Positions 1-5,288 of a stretch of DNA of 5,452 nucleotides are shown here, piece by piece. Origin of the DNA: an uncultured Ruminococcus sp. (GTDB lineage: Bacteria; Bacillota_A; Clostridia; Oscillospirales; Acutalibacteraceae); the NCBI GenBank assembly GCA_902798605.1, contig CADBXH010000113.1:1-5452 (forward strand), written 5' to 3'. Position numbers and translations under genes: made by a program. The notes below the pieces were generated by a model. The model saw nothing but the letters and a program-made list of their open reading frames with translations. It did no database searches and had not been told where the DNA came from. Within the stretch, counting starts at the first letter, position 1. Each line of letters starts with the position of its first letter.

Positions 1-387
<387 letters not shown>

Positions 388-396
388 CGCGTGAAT

Positions 397-423
397 ATTG
401 CTTGATCCGCAAGCGATACTTTT
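397..423 (+). terminator. Weak hairpin with short T run after the galactanase gene
   Basis: ATTGCTTG (397-404) pairs with CAAGCGAT (410-417) around a 5-nt loop, with one G-T wobble, and is followed by ACTTTT. It begins 10 nt after the stop codon. The stem is short and the T run is poor, so it may be only a partial terminator; the hairpin at 504-525 is much better. Confidence 0.3.
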
Positions 424-455
424 CCGGCGCGAATTGCCCTCCCGTGGCAACGGGC

Positions 456-482
456 GCTGCGGAAATGATAGACGGATTTTAA
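456..482 (+). repeat. Degenerate duplicate of the galactanase/dockerin gene 3' end
   Basis: These 27 bases match the last nine codons including stop of the upstream gene (361-387) at 22 of 27 positions. Read in the same frame it gives AAEMIDGF-stop against [12 protein letters not shown]. Four of the five differences keep the residue or stop (GCC/GCT, GAT/GAC, TAG/TAA and the third base of the changed codon), which suggests coding descent. There is no dockerin sequence before it, so it is a remnant and not a gene. It may come from a lost neighbouring dockerin gene or from a partial duplication that inserted about 95 bp between the original stop codon and its terminator. Confidence 0.6.
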
Positions 483-503
483 CAATCAACAATTAACAGT
501 GAG

Positions 504-533
504 CTGCTGACCGAAAGGTTGGCAGTTTCTTTT
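504..533 (+). terminator. Intrinsic terminator of the galactanase transcript
   Basis: CTGCTGACC (504-512) and GGTTGGCAG (517-525) form a 9-bp stem, with two G-T pairs, closed by a GAAA tetraloop. The T-rich tail TTTCTTTT runs from 526 to 533. This is a classic rho-independent terminator on the plus strand. It lies 21 nt after the degenerate 3'-end copy, the spacing expected for a gene ending there. Confidence 0.78.
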
Positions 534-534
534 C

Positions 535-564
535 GTTATGAGTTATTAGTAAAGAGTTATGAGT
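535..564. repeat. Short direct repeat GTTATGAGT
   Basis: The 9-mer GTTATGAGT occurs at 535-543 and 556-564, separated by an A/T-rich 12-mer that is itself similar (TATTAGTAAAGA). It is a simple intergenic repeat directly before the CCTCCC palindrome. No function can be read from it. Confidence 0.45.
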
Positions 565-570
565 CTATTT

Positions 571-632
571 AAAGCCTCCCCTGACACGCGAAGCGTTTTA
601 GGGGAGGTGTCAGCTCTGCTGACGGAGGGGTT
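571..632 (+). repeat. REP-like palindromic element (CCTCCCCT...AGGGGAGG type)
   Basis: CCTCCCCT (575-582) pairs with AGGGGAGG (600-607). Inside it ACGC-GAA-GCGT forms a small inner stem. Directly after, GTCAGC-TCT-GCTGAC (609-623) is a perfect 6-bp hairpin, followed by GGAGGGG (624-630), which could instead pair with the first CCTCCCC. The order CCTCCC / GGGAGGTG / hairpin / TGACGGAGGG is one I recall as a widely dispersed intergenic repeat in gut Clostridia; that recollection cannot be tested here. The element has no coding capacity. Confidence 0.65.
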
Positions 633-743
633 CTGCGCTTCCGACTGCGCAAGTTTTCCGTAACAATCGCGGGTCGGTCTTGAAATTCCCCTGATAGGCA
701 ATGTCGTCAACTTAAGAAATAATCGCATACTTTTCCTTGACAT

Positions 744-771
744 TGTAGGGGAGCACCCGCGTGTGCTCCCG
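744..771 (+). repeat. GTAGGGG palindromic repeat, copy 1
   Basis: GGGAGCAC (749-756) and GTGCTCCC (763-770) are perfect 8-bp arms around a 6-nt loop, preceded by TGTAG. The outer sequence GTAGGGG...CCCG is shared with the two copies downstream, which lie in the opposite orientation, while the inner stem bases differ but remain paired. Confidence 0.7.
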
Positions 772-835
772 AGGGCGATCAATCATACTTTGATGTCCTA
801 TCCAGTCTTTCTGCGTGAACATTCGTCTGGTTCTC

Positions 836-864
836 GCGGGCGGACACACGGGTCCGCCCCTACG
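836..864 (-). repeat. GTAGGGG palindromic repeat, copy 2
   Basis: GGGCGGAC (838-845) and GTCCGCCC (852-859) are perfect 8-bp arms with a 6-nt loop. Read on the minus strand it is CGTAGGGGCGGACCCGTGTG and onward, the same layout and nearly the same loop as copy 1 (CCCGCGTGT against CCCGTGTGT). It is inverted relative to copy 1. Confidence 0.7.
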
Positions 865-933
865 AAAAACCTTACATGCCGACATTTCCTATCAAATCCG
901 TGTATAAATCGGAAAACGATAATTTCCTATCAG

Positions 934-958
934 CGGGCGTGCAATGCACGCCCCTACG
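934..958 (-). repeat. GTAGGGG palindromic repeat, copy 3
   Basis: GGGCGTGCA (935-943) and TGCACGCCC (945-953) are perfect 9-bp arms around one base, so in a real hairpin the loop would open to at least 3 nt. The flanking CTACG (954-958) gives CGTAGGGG on the minus strand, as in copy 2. The loop is shorter than in the other two copies. Confidence 0.7.
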
Positions 959-995
959 AATGTTACGGAATACTCGCGCTGATTTTTGCTGATTT

Positions 996-1025
996 AAAAA
1001 ATTTTTTAAAAAATTTTCAAAAAAA
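996..1025 (+). promoter_or_regulatory. Phased A-tracts upstream of the sigma operon promoter
   Basis: Runs of 6, 6 and 7 A residues begin at 996, 1008 and 1019, that is 12 and 11 bp apart, close to one helical turn. They end directly before the TGAAAC element. Such tracts bend DNA and can act as UP elements for the polymerase alpha subunit. A role here is inferred from position only. Confidence 0.4.
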
Positions 1026-1074
1026 TGAAACCAAATCGGCTTCCCGGGAGTTTATATTATAGAGGGGTGATTAA
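1026..1074 (+). promoter_or_regulatory. Candidate ECF-type promoter and RBS of the sigma operon
   Basis: TGAAAC (1026-1031) resembles the AAC-containing -35 element of ECF promoters, which often precede ECF sigma genes because these are autoregulated. Sixteen bases downstream is GAGTTT (1048-1053), a poor match to the usual CGTC-type -10 element. TATATT (1053-1058) could be a sigma-A -10, but no good -35 stands 17 bp upstream of it. The ribosome binding site GAGGGGTGA (1062-1070) sits 4 nt before the ATG at 1075, leaving a very short leader. Confidence 0.45.
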
Positions 1075-1560
1075 ATGCAGGAAAAATCATACGCGGGCTT
1101 GACGTATGAACAGGCTGTGCGGAAGTATTCCAAAACCGTTGCAAACACTTGCATAATTCGTTTGCAGAATTATGCTGACGCCGAGGACTGCTTCCAGAAT
1201 GTTTTTGTCAAGCTCTACACCAAATCACCCCAATTCAACGATGAAAAACACCTTAAGGCGTGGCTGACCCGGGTCGCGATTAACGAATGTAACACCTGCC
1301 TTAAAAGAAACAAGCTTTTTATCCCCCTCAAAAGCATAAAGCAAGAAGAAACTTATACTATCGACGATACGAACGACGTTTTATGGGCGCTATTTAAAAC
1401 CCCTCCAAAATACCGCGAAGTGTTGTATCTGTATTACTGCGAGCAGTATAAGGTCGATGAGATCGCCGGGCTTTTGAATATAAACAAAAACACGGTCAAA
1501 ACCCGTCTAAAGCGCGGTCGTGAAAAGCTAAAAGAAGTTTACGGAGGTGATCAAGCGTGA
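1075..1560 (+). CDS. ECF-type RNA polymerase sigma factor
   Basis: This 161-residue protein has the two-domain layout of an extracytoplasmic-function sigma factor and no other domain. Residues 11-80 are sigma region 2. Region 2.2, which binds core polymerase, is at 34-48 (ADAEDCFQNVFVKLY), and the -10-recognising 2.3/2.4 part is at 59-80 (HLKAWLTRVAINECNTCLKR). Residues 101-156 are region 4, with PPKYREVLYLYYCEQYKVDE and a helix-turn-helix at about 124-149 (IAGLLNINKNTVKTRLKRGR) that reads the -35 element. The start is set by GAGGGGTGA just upstream. The stop overlaps the start of the next gene in a GTGA, so the two proteins are made in coupled fashion, as usual for a sigma factor and its anti-sigma factor. 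It probably transcribes its own operon from the TGAAAC element. The wider regulon, perhaps dockerin and cohesin genes, is inference. Confidence 0.93.
   Translation: MQEKSYAGLTYEQAVRKYSKTVANTCIIRLQNYADAEDCFQNVFVKLYTKSPQFNDEKHLKAWLTRVAINECNTCLKRNKLFIPLKSIKQEETYTIDDTNDVLWALFKTPPKYREVLYLYYCEQYKVDEIAGLLNINKNTVKTRLKRGREKLKEVYGGDQA
1543..1559 (+). promoter_or_regulatory. Strong RBS fixing a GTG start for the anti-sigma gene
   Basis: GGAGGTGA (1543-1550) lies inside the end of the sigma gene, 6 nt before GTG at 1557. This supports GTG as the start and the 4-nt GTGA overlap with the sigma stop codon. No ATG follows until codon 60, inside the membrane segment. Confidence 0.85.
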
Positions 1561-2459
1561 AAGAATTTGATTTTGAACAACTGAAAAACCTTGAGATCGA
1601 TTTTCCCGAAAGCTGGGTAGAAAACGCGCTTAAGGTGCCCTCTGAGGAGAAAAAGCCCAAAATTGTAAGGCTATACCGATATGCCGCCGTTACAGCTGCC
1701 TGTATAGTTTTGGCTTCGGCAATTGGCTTTACTATGATGTTGGGTTTCAACAGGAATGTTATACCTGCCGACCCGGACGGCGGCGGTATCCCGGAAAACC
1801 AAATCAGCGAAGAAAGCACCGTCGGTACCACAGGCGATAGGGAGAATCCATCCGTACCGCACGGTGTAGTTGAGAACGGTACCCAAGGCGGTACGGTCGT
1901 CACCGAACCTACGGAGGGAAGCTCCGGAGCTAATAAAAAATCAAATCAAAAAAAGCAGAGCACAACGCAGCCAAATGCAGATAAAAAATCTCAGGCTCCG
2001 TCAAACGGCGAAAGCCAGGCTGAAACCTATGCTGATATTCCGGGAGATGAGGAGCCGACAGAAGAACCTGAAACCAAGGATAATATCGTACCTACGACCG
2101 GTGATTCTTGGTCAAGCCATCAGGGTGAATTCGGCGCCGCCGGGGATCATAAGCCCAGACCTACCGAAACAGAGGCGTACGGATGTCATTTTGTTACCTC
2201 GGTCAATAGATCAGCCGCTCAGGGCAATACGTATTATTGCCGTATCGAGGACGGGTCGGGAAATATTCTCGGCAGCGGAGCGGCGCAAAAATACGACTGG
2301 GGCAACCCGAGCTGGCCGCTTGATCTGCAATACACCGCTGATTATGTAATGTACTACGGAGAGACCTATACCGTGACCTTTTACAGCTCAAACGGAGTTA
2401 CTGTTTGGAGCGGCGCCGTATATTTGAAAGAACACCAAACAAACTATCTGTTATATTGA
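1557..2459 (+). CDS. Putative membrane anti-sigma factor with extracellular sensor domain
   Basis: The 300 residues read as a type II single-pass membrane protein. Residues 1-40 are a short charged cytoplasmic segment (FDFEQLKNLEIDFPESWVEN) that would bind the sigma factor. It has no HxxxCxxC motif, so it is not a zinc-binding anti-sigma domain. A membrane helix lies at about 43-64 (YAAVTAACIVLASAIGFTMM). Residues 65-205 are a low-complexity stalk rich in Ser, Thr, Glu, Pro, Gly and Lys, fit to cross the cell wall. Residues 206-300 form an aromatic, probably beta-rich domain with two cysteines (C210, C228) and many Tyr and Trp (YDWGNPSWPLDLQYTADYVM). I do not recognise the outer domain. Its position and surface aromatics suggest ligand binding, perhaps glycan, by analogy with RsgI proteins. 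The anti-sigma role rests on the 4-nt overlap with the sigma gene and the topology. A 20-nt gap leads to the dockerin gene. Confidence 0.78.
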   Translation: MKEFDFEQLKNLEIDFPESWVENALKVPSEEKKPKIVRLYRYAAVTAACIVLASAIGFTMMLGFNRNVIPADPDGGGIPENQISEESTVGTTGDRENPSVPHGVVENGTQGGTVVTEPTEGSSGANKKSNQKKQSTTQPNADKKSQAPSNGESQAETYADIPGDEEPTEEPETKDNIVPTTGDSWSSHQGEFGAAGDHKPRPTETEAYGCHFVTSVNRSAAQGNTYYCRIEDGSGNILGSGAAQKYDWGNPSWPLDLQYTADYVMYYGETYTVTFYSSNGVTVWSGAVYLKEHQTNYLLY

Positions 2460-2479
2460 TATAAGAGAGGAGGATAATT

Positions 2480-4234
2480 ATGAAAAAAACATTGGCAATA
2501 CTTCTGTCAGCCGCATTGCTGATCGGAATGATATGCTCGGCGGGAGTTTTTACCGTCAGCGCGGAGGAGAACCAAGAGGACGTTTACAGCGTGATGGGCA
2601 ATTCCGAGAATGTTTTTTATAACGCGTATGATGAATATGACGAGACCACCGAGATGACCTATGATCCTCATATCGGGCTTTATAAGCTTATGCTCTATGA
2701 CGTTCAGCCGGAGCAGGACATCGAAATTTATATCGTAAAGAATCACGATATTGTCGAAGATCTGAGACAAGGATTTGACGTGTATTCGACCTATTTTATT
2801 TTTGACGTTGTATCGCCCTGCAATATACTTATTACATATGACGTGGAAAATAATATTGTGGATGTGCTCGGCGAAGGGGTCATACAGTTCAATGTACGTG
2901 ACGTTTATATGTCAGCCAATGGCAGTAATACGTTTTATGACGAATCAAATAATTATAAAACAAACCGTGCGATCAAGATGACTGAGGTTGAAAGCAAAGT
3001 TTGGGAGGTTACGGTCGATAATGTTTTAACTTCTTCCGATCCTTATTGTACGGTTGCTTTTGGTGTTAACCGTTACTGGTATGAATATCAGTCCGGTGAT
3101 AAAACTTACGGCTATTATAAATACAGGTTTGGAATTGGTCAAGAAAACTACGGAGTAACCAGCTCGGGAGTTGAAACAAGTGCCGCAGTAAACAAATCAA
3201 TAGGAATCGCGTTCAAGGTTGAAGAGAACTTTTCAACGGTAAAGTTTCGCCTCGACCTGAGAAACTTTGATTACAAAACAAGAAAGGGCGCAAAATTCAC
3301 CGTGACCGTTATCCCGCCCGAAAGCGCGCCTGAATTCAGCTTGCTCTACGTTGATGAGAATGACGAACCCTACGCTCCCGATTCCGAGATACCGATGGAG
3401 TATAATCCCGAGACCGGATTTTATGAGCTCAGCGTGACCGACGATTTTCCTTCGACGGATTGCAGGTTCTATGTGCTGAAAAATCACGGCGAGGACGGCA
3501 AATACGGCGATCCCGAGACAGGGGAGAGCTACTATTACGACGTGAATACAGGCAAAGATATCGACATAACATTCGATCCGCTGACAAATAAGATCAACAT
3601 AATCGGCTATGGCGTTTTGAACAGAGCTAATTTCCACGTCGAAAATGTTATTGCGGCGGGCAACGGCAGTGGCTCATTCTTAGGCGGAGCTAATTGGACA
3701 GAGACGTATAGTAATAATCGAATGGCGGAAACCTCTCCGGGGGTCTGGGAGATCACCTATAATGATATTACGGCAAATGATAATTATAAAGTCAAATTTG
3801 CGCTTAATACAGATCCATATAGTACTAACCCTTGGCAGTTTAATTTAGGTTCGATAAACGGAGCTTCTTATAATTCTGACGAGGAACAGGAGGTCGTTCG
3901 CAATGGCGGCGATATTTGCTTCAAAGTAGCTGAAAGCCATTCAAAGGTATCCTTTAAGCTGGATTTACGGGATTTCAGCTTTAGGAATAGGAACACTCAG
4001 CGCGCAAAGCTTACGATAACCGTAACGCCGCCTGAGCATACACAATATCCTAATATTTTGGGAGATGTTAACGGCGACAGGTATGTTGATATCCTCGATG
4101 CGGCTATGATACAAAAGTTCGTGGTCAATAAGGCGGAATTAAACAGAGCGCAAAAGCGTACCGCCGATTACAACACGGACGGAAAAATAGACATCCTCGA
4201 CGCGACAGCTATCCAAAAGCGCGCGGCTAAATAA
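2480..4234 (+). CDS. Secreted dockerin protein with duplicated X25/starch-binding-like beta modules
   Basis: The start is fixed by GAGAGGAGG (2465-2473), 6 nt before ATG. Residues 1-28 are a Sec signal peptide with likely cleavage at VSA-EE. C19 is not in a lipobox, so a lipoprotein is unlikely. Residues ~41-280 and ~284-519 are two copies of one unit, each with a smaller module (41-133; 284-379) and a larger one (134-280; 380-519). Shared marks are IYIVKNH/FYVLKNH, ITYDVENNIVDVLGEGV/ITFDPLTNKINIIGYGV, ANGSNTF/GNGSGSF, VWEVTVDNV/VWEITYNDI and the closing LDLRxF...TVxPPE. The pattern recalls X25-like modules of pullulanases and ruminococcal starch-binding proteins; this is a weak family guess. 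No catalytic domain is visible. Residues 527-584 are a dockerin with loops D529, N531, D533, D540 and D563, N565, D567, D574. As third gene of the sigma operon it is probably a regulated, non-catalytic binding or adaptor subunit of a cohesin-based surface complex. Confidence 0.85.
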   Translation: MKKTLAILLSAALLIGMICSAGVFTVSAEENQEDVYSVMGNSENVFYNAYDEYDETTEMTYDPHIGLYKLMLYDVQPEQDIEIYIVKNHDIVEDLRQGFDVYSTYFIFDVVSPCNILITYDVENNIVDVLGEGVIQFNVRDVYMSANGSNTFYDESNNYKTNRAIKMTEVESKVWEVTVDNVLTSSDPYCTVAFGVNRYWYEYQSGDKTYGYYKYRFGIGQENYGVTSSGVETSAAVNKSIGIAFKVEENFSTVKFRLDLRNFDYKTRKGAKFTVTVIPPESAPEFSLLYVDENDEPYAPDSEIPMEYNPETGFYELSVTDDFPSTDCRFYVLKNHGEDGKYGDPETGESYYYDVNTGKDIDITFDPLTNKINIIGYGVLNRANFHVENVIAAGNGSGSFLGGANWTETYSNNRMAETSPGVWEITYNDITANDNYKVKFALNTDPYSTNPWQFNLGSINGASYNSDEEQEVVRNGGDICFKVAESHSKVSFKLDLRDFSFRNRNTQRAKLTITVTPPEHTQYPNILGDVNGDRYVDILDAAMIQKFVVNKAELNRAQKRTADYNTDGKIDILDATAIQKRAAK

Positions 4235-4251
4235 GCTAAATAATATAAAAT

Positions 4252-4289
4252 AACACGCAGAGAGATTATCAACACTCTCTGCGTGTTTT
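4252..4289. terminator. Bidirectional intrinsic terminator between convergent operons
   Basis: AACACGCAGAGAG (4252-4264) and CTCTCTGCGTGTT (4275-4287) form a perfect 13-bp stem with a 10-nt loop. TTTT follows on the plus strand, and on the minus strand the tail is TTATTTTATATTA. It starts 18 nt after the dockerin gene stop and lies 24 nt beyond the stop of the minus-strand HTH gene, so it can end both transcripts. Confidence 0.88.
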
Positions 4290-4313
4290 GATTTGCTCCG
4301 TTATCGCAACGTA

Positions 4314-4610
4314 TCAGCTGTAATAAGAAGCGATTTTTTTCAGTTTTTTAACTCCTCTGCTTATATGTCTGTTGACCGTTGAGGTCGCAACTCCCAGATC
4401 CTTGGCTATCTCCTTTTGCTTTTTGCGGTTGATGTAATACTCGGTGATGCAGTAGCGCTGAGTATCGGTAAGCTCGCCTGTGAGCGATTTGCTCAAAATA
4501 CGCTTTAGCCGTTCAATGCCGATTTGGTTCCCGCTTTCGCAGTACTGACCGTGAAGATTTGAGAGTATATCTATGTTATCCTCCTTAAAGTGAACGAGCT
4601 TTGTCCTCAT
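4314..4610 (-). CDS. Small sigma-region-4-like helix-turn-helix protein
   Basis: The chosen start is the ATG at 4610, giving 98 residues. It overlaps the stop of the upstream gene as TAATG and has GGGGTGG in range upstream. A longer reading in this frame (from 4802) is open but its first 64 residues are very basic and lie over the better upstream gene in another frame, so I reject it. Residues 46-98 resemble sigma region 4: LTDTQRYCITEYYINRKKQK leads into an HTH at about 66-85 (EIAKDLGVATSTVNRHISRG) and a basic tail (VKKLKKI). There is no region 2, so it is not a full sigma factor. It is more likely a small DNA-binding regulator of the kind found singly or on integrated elements in Clostridia. 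Its target is unknown. Residues 1-45 match nothing I know. Confidence 0.8.
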   Translation of the reverse strand: MRTKLVHFKEDNIDILSNLHGQYCESGNQIGIERLKRILSKSLTGELTDTQRYCITEYYINRKKQKEIAKDLGVATSTVNRHISRGVKKLKKIASYYS

Positions 4611-4816
4611 TACGCCACCCCGCGATGCCTTTCTCTGAGCAGGCTCGCGGTCTGCATACATTCGCCGTAGCAGGCGCGGTATTGGCTGATTTTTTGGTCG
4701 AGCTCTTTTCTTTTTGAAGGGCCCGATTTTTTTCTCTGGTTTTTCAGCCTGATGATGACCTCGTTCAATTTTTCGGCGGTTTCGGTATATTCTTCTGACC
4801 ATTCAAGATAGTTCAT
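4610..4816 (-). CDS. Small charged helical protein coupled to the HTH gene
   Basis: This 68-residue protein starts at ATG 4816, with AGAAGGATG upstream at suitable distance, and ends in TAATG at the start of the HTH gene. It has no signal peptide or membrane segment. Residues 4-30 and 36-62 are predicted by eye as two charged amphipathic helices (WSEEYTETAEKLNEVIIRLK; RKELDQKISQYRACYGECMQ) separated by KKSGPSK, so it may form a helical hairpin or coiled coil. I do not recognise a named family. The tight coupling suggests that it works with, or binds, the HTH protein made from the same message. A real gene is supported by promoter, RBS and overlap together. Confidence 0.7.
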   Translation of the reverse strand: MNYLEWSEEYTETAEKLNEVIIRLKNQRKKSGPSKRKELDQKISQYRACYGECMQTASLLRERHRGVA

Positions 4817-4872
4817 TTATCATCCTTCTTTCAAATTTCAAAACAGGGTATACATTCGATCAGACGGAGTGG

Positions 4873-4897
4873 GGCGGGTCCGCCGCAGCATTTGCTG
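4873..4897 (-). other. Two adjacent palindromes at the 5' end of the minus-strand transcript
   Basis: GGCGG-GT-CCGCC (4873-4884) and CAGCA-TT-TGCTG (4886-4897) stand side by side, immediately downstream of the minus promoter in the transcribed leader. They could be an operator for the HTH protein or an RNA structure that protects the 5' end. The local GC content is far above the surrounding AT-rich DNA. Confidence 0.35.
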
Positions 4898-4904
4898 TAA
4901 TTCT

Positions 4905-4933
4905 ATTATAACCGATTTTTAGAACAAAATCAA
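4905..4933 (-). promoter_or_regulatory. Sigma-A promoter of the minus-strand pair
   Basis: On the minus strand TTGATT (4933-4928) is followed after exactly 17 bp by a perfect TATAAT (4910-4905). Transcription would begin near 4898, giving a leader of about 80 nt before the ATG at 4816. Confidence 0.8.
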
Positions 4934-5112
4934 ACGGATGTTCGATTTATAGTTTAAGCGCCCATCATTGTGTCATTGTACGGACAATGCGTGCTGATTT
5001 ATCAAAATCCAGTATTTATGCGGTTTTTAGGCTTTTTCAGCGGAAAATATGGATTTAAATTTCTTTAAAGGAATAAAAATGTACTAAATTGAGAATAATA
5101 TTTTTGTATCAT
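4934..5112. other. AT-rich intergenic DNA without a recognisable gene
   Basis: No reading frame with a credible RBS was seen on either strand. The only structure noted is a small hairpin CATTGT-ACGG-ACAATG (4974-4989). The stretch separates the minus-strand promoter from the repeat and promoter cluster further on. Confidence 0.5.
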
Positions 5113-5139
5113 TTGCTAAATTGCTAAAATACGGCTAAA
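5113..5139. repeat. Tandem TTGCTAAA octamer with a third partial copy
   Basis: TTGCTAAA occurs twice with no gap (5113-5120 and 5121-5128), and GCTAAA appears again at 5134-5139. It could be a protein-binding array or chance in AT-rich DNA. Confidence 0.35.
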
Positions 5140-5175
5140 GAAAAATACTTGTTATTATTATTTTATCAAAAAATA

Positions 5176-5207
5176 TTGCACAAACTTTTATTAAATTTTT
5201 TGTGCAA
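5176..5207. promoter_or_regulatory. Long inverted repeat, candidate operator
   Basis: TTGCACAAA (5176-5184) and TTTGTGCAA (5199-5207) are perfect 9-bp arms separated by 14 A/T-rich bases. The arm centres are 23 bp apart, about two helical turns, which suits a dimeric or tetrameric regulator. It lies 46 bp upstream of the -35 box at 5254. As RNA it would be a hairpin with a 14-nt loop, but no T run follows, so it is not a terminator. Confidence 0.5.
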
Positions 5208-5253
5208 ACTGTCATTTTGCCTGTTTAGTTAGGACAAAATCACGATTTAACCC

Positions 5254-5282
5254 TTGAAAACAAGGGGATTAAATTGTATAAT
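5254..5282 (+). promoter_or_regulatory. Near-consensus sigma-A promoter
   Basis: TTGAAA (5254-5259), a 17-bp spacer and TATAAT (5277-5282) form one of the two best promoters in the window. The -35 box sits in the hairpin CCCTTG-AAAA-CAAGGG (5251-5266), so the palindrome may be an operator. The start of transcription is expected near 5289. Confidence 0.8.
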
Positions 5283-5288
5283 ATATTA

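Larger units (their letters stand above)
691..933. repeat. Four copies of a TGATAGGnAATGTCG companion motif
   Basis: On the plus strand, 691-706 reads CTGATAGGCAATGTCG. On the minus strand, 880-895 reads TTGATAGGAAATGTCG (14 of 16 identical to the first), 917-933 reads CTGATAGGAAATTATCG, and 788-804 carries a more diverged TGGATAGGACATCAAAG. The orientation of each motif matches the nearby GTAGGGG palindrome: the plus copy precedes the plus palindrome at 744-771, and the minus copies accompany the minus palindromes at 836-864 and 934-958. The motif and palindrome therefore look like parts of one larger repeat unit. Confidence 0.55.

Noticed and set aside
546..782. Open frame of 78 codons on the minus strand
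   Set aside because: It is made largely of the two palindromic repeat types and has no RBS or domain signal.
744..958. The palindromes as a CRISPR array
   Set aside because: The copies differ in orientation, inner sequence and spacing, and there are no uniform spacers or cas genes.
763..1062. Open frame of 99 codons on the plus strand in the intergenic spacer
   Set aside because: It starts inside palindrome copy 1, runs through copies 2 and 3 and the A/T tracts, has no RBS and shows no protein-like pattern.
1870..2349. Open frame of 159 codons on the plus strand inside the anti-sigma gene
   Set aside because: Arg-rich shadow of the true frame, with no RBS; the overlapping frame has a membrane helix, coupling to the sigma gene and coherent domains.
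2534..2545. C19 of the dockerin protein as a lipoprotein cysteine
   Set aside because: The residues before it (G-M-I) do not fit a lipobox, and a normal signal peptidase I site VSA-EE follows.
4314..4802. Longer 162-codon version of the minus-strand HTH gene
   Set aside because: The added 64 residues are an extremely basic out-of-frame reading of the 68-aa gene, and the ATG at 4610 has the TAATG coupling and an RBS.
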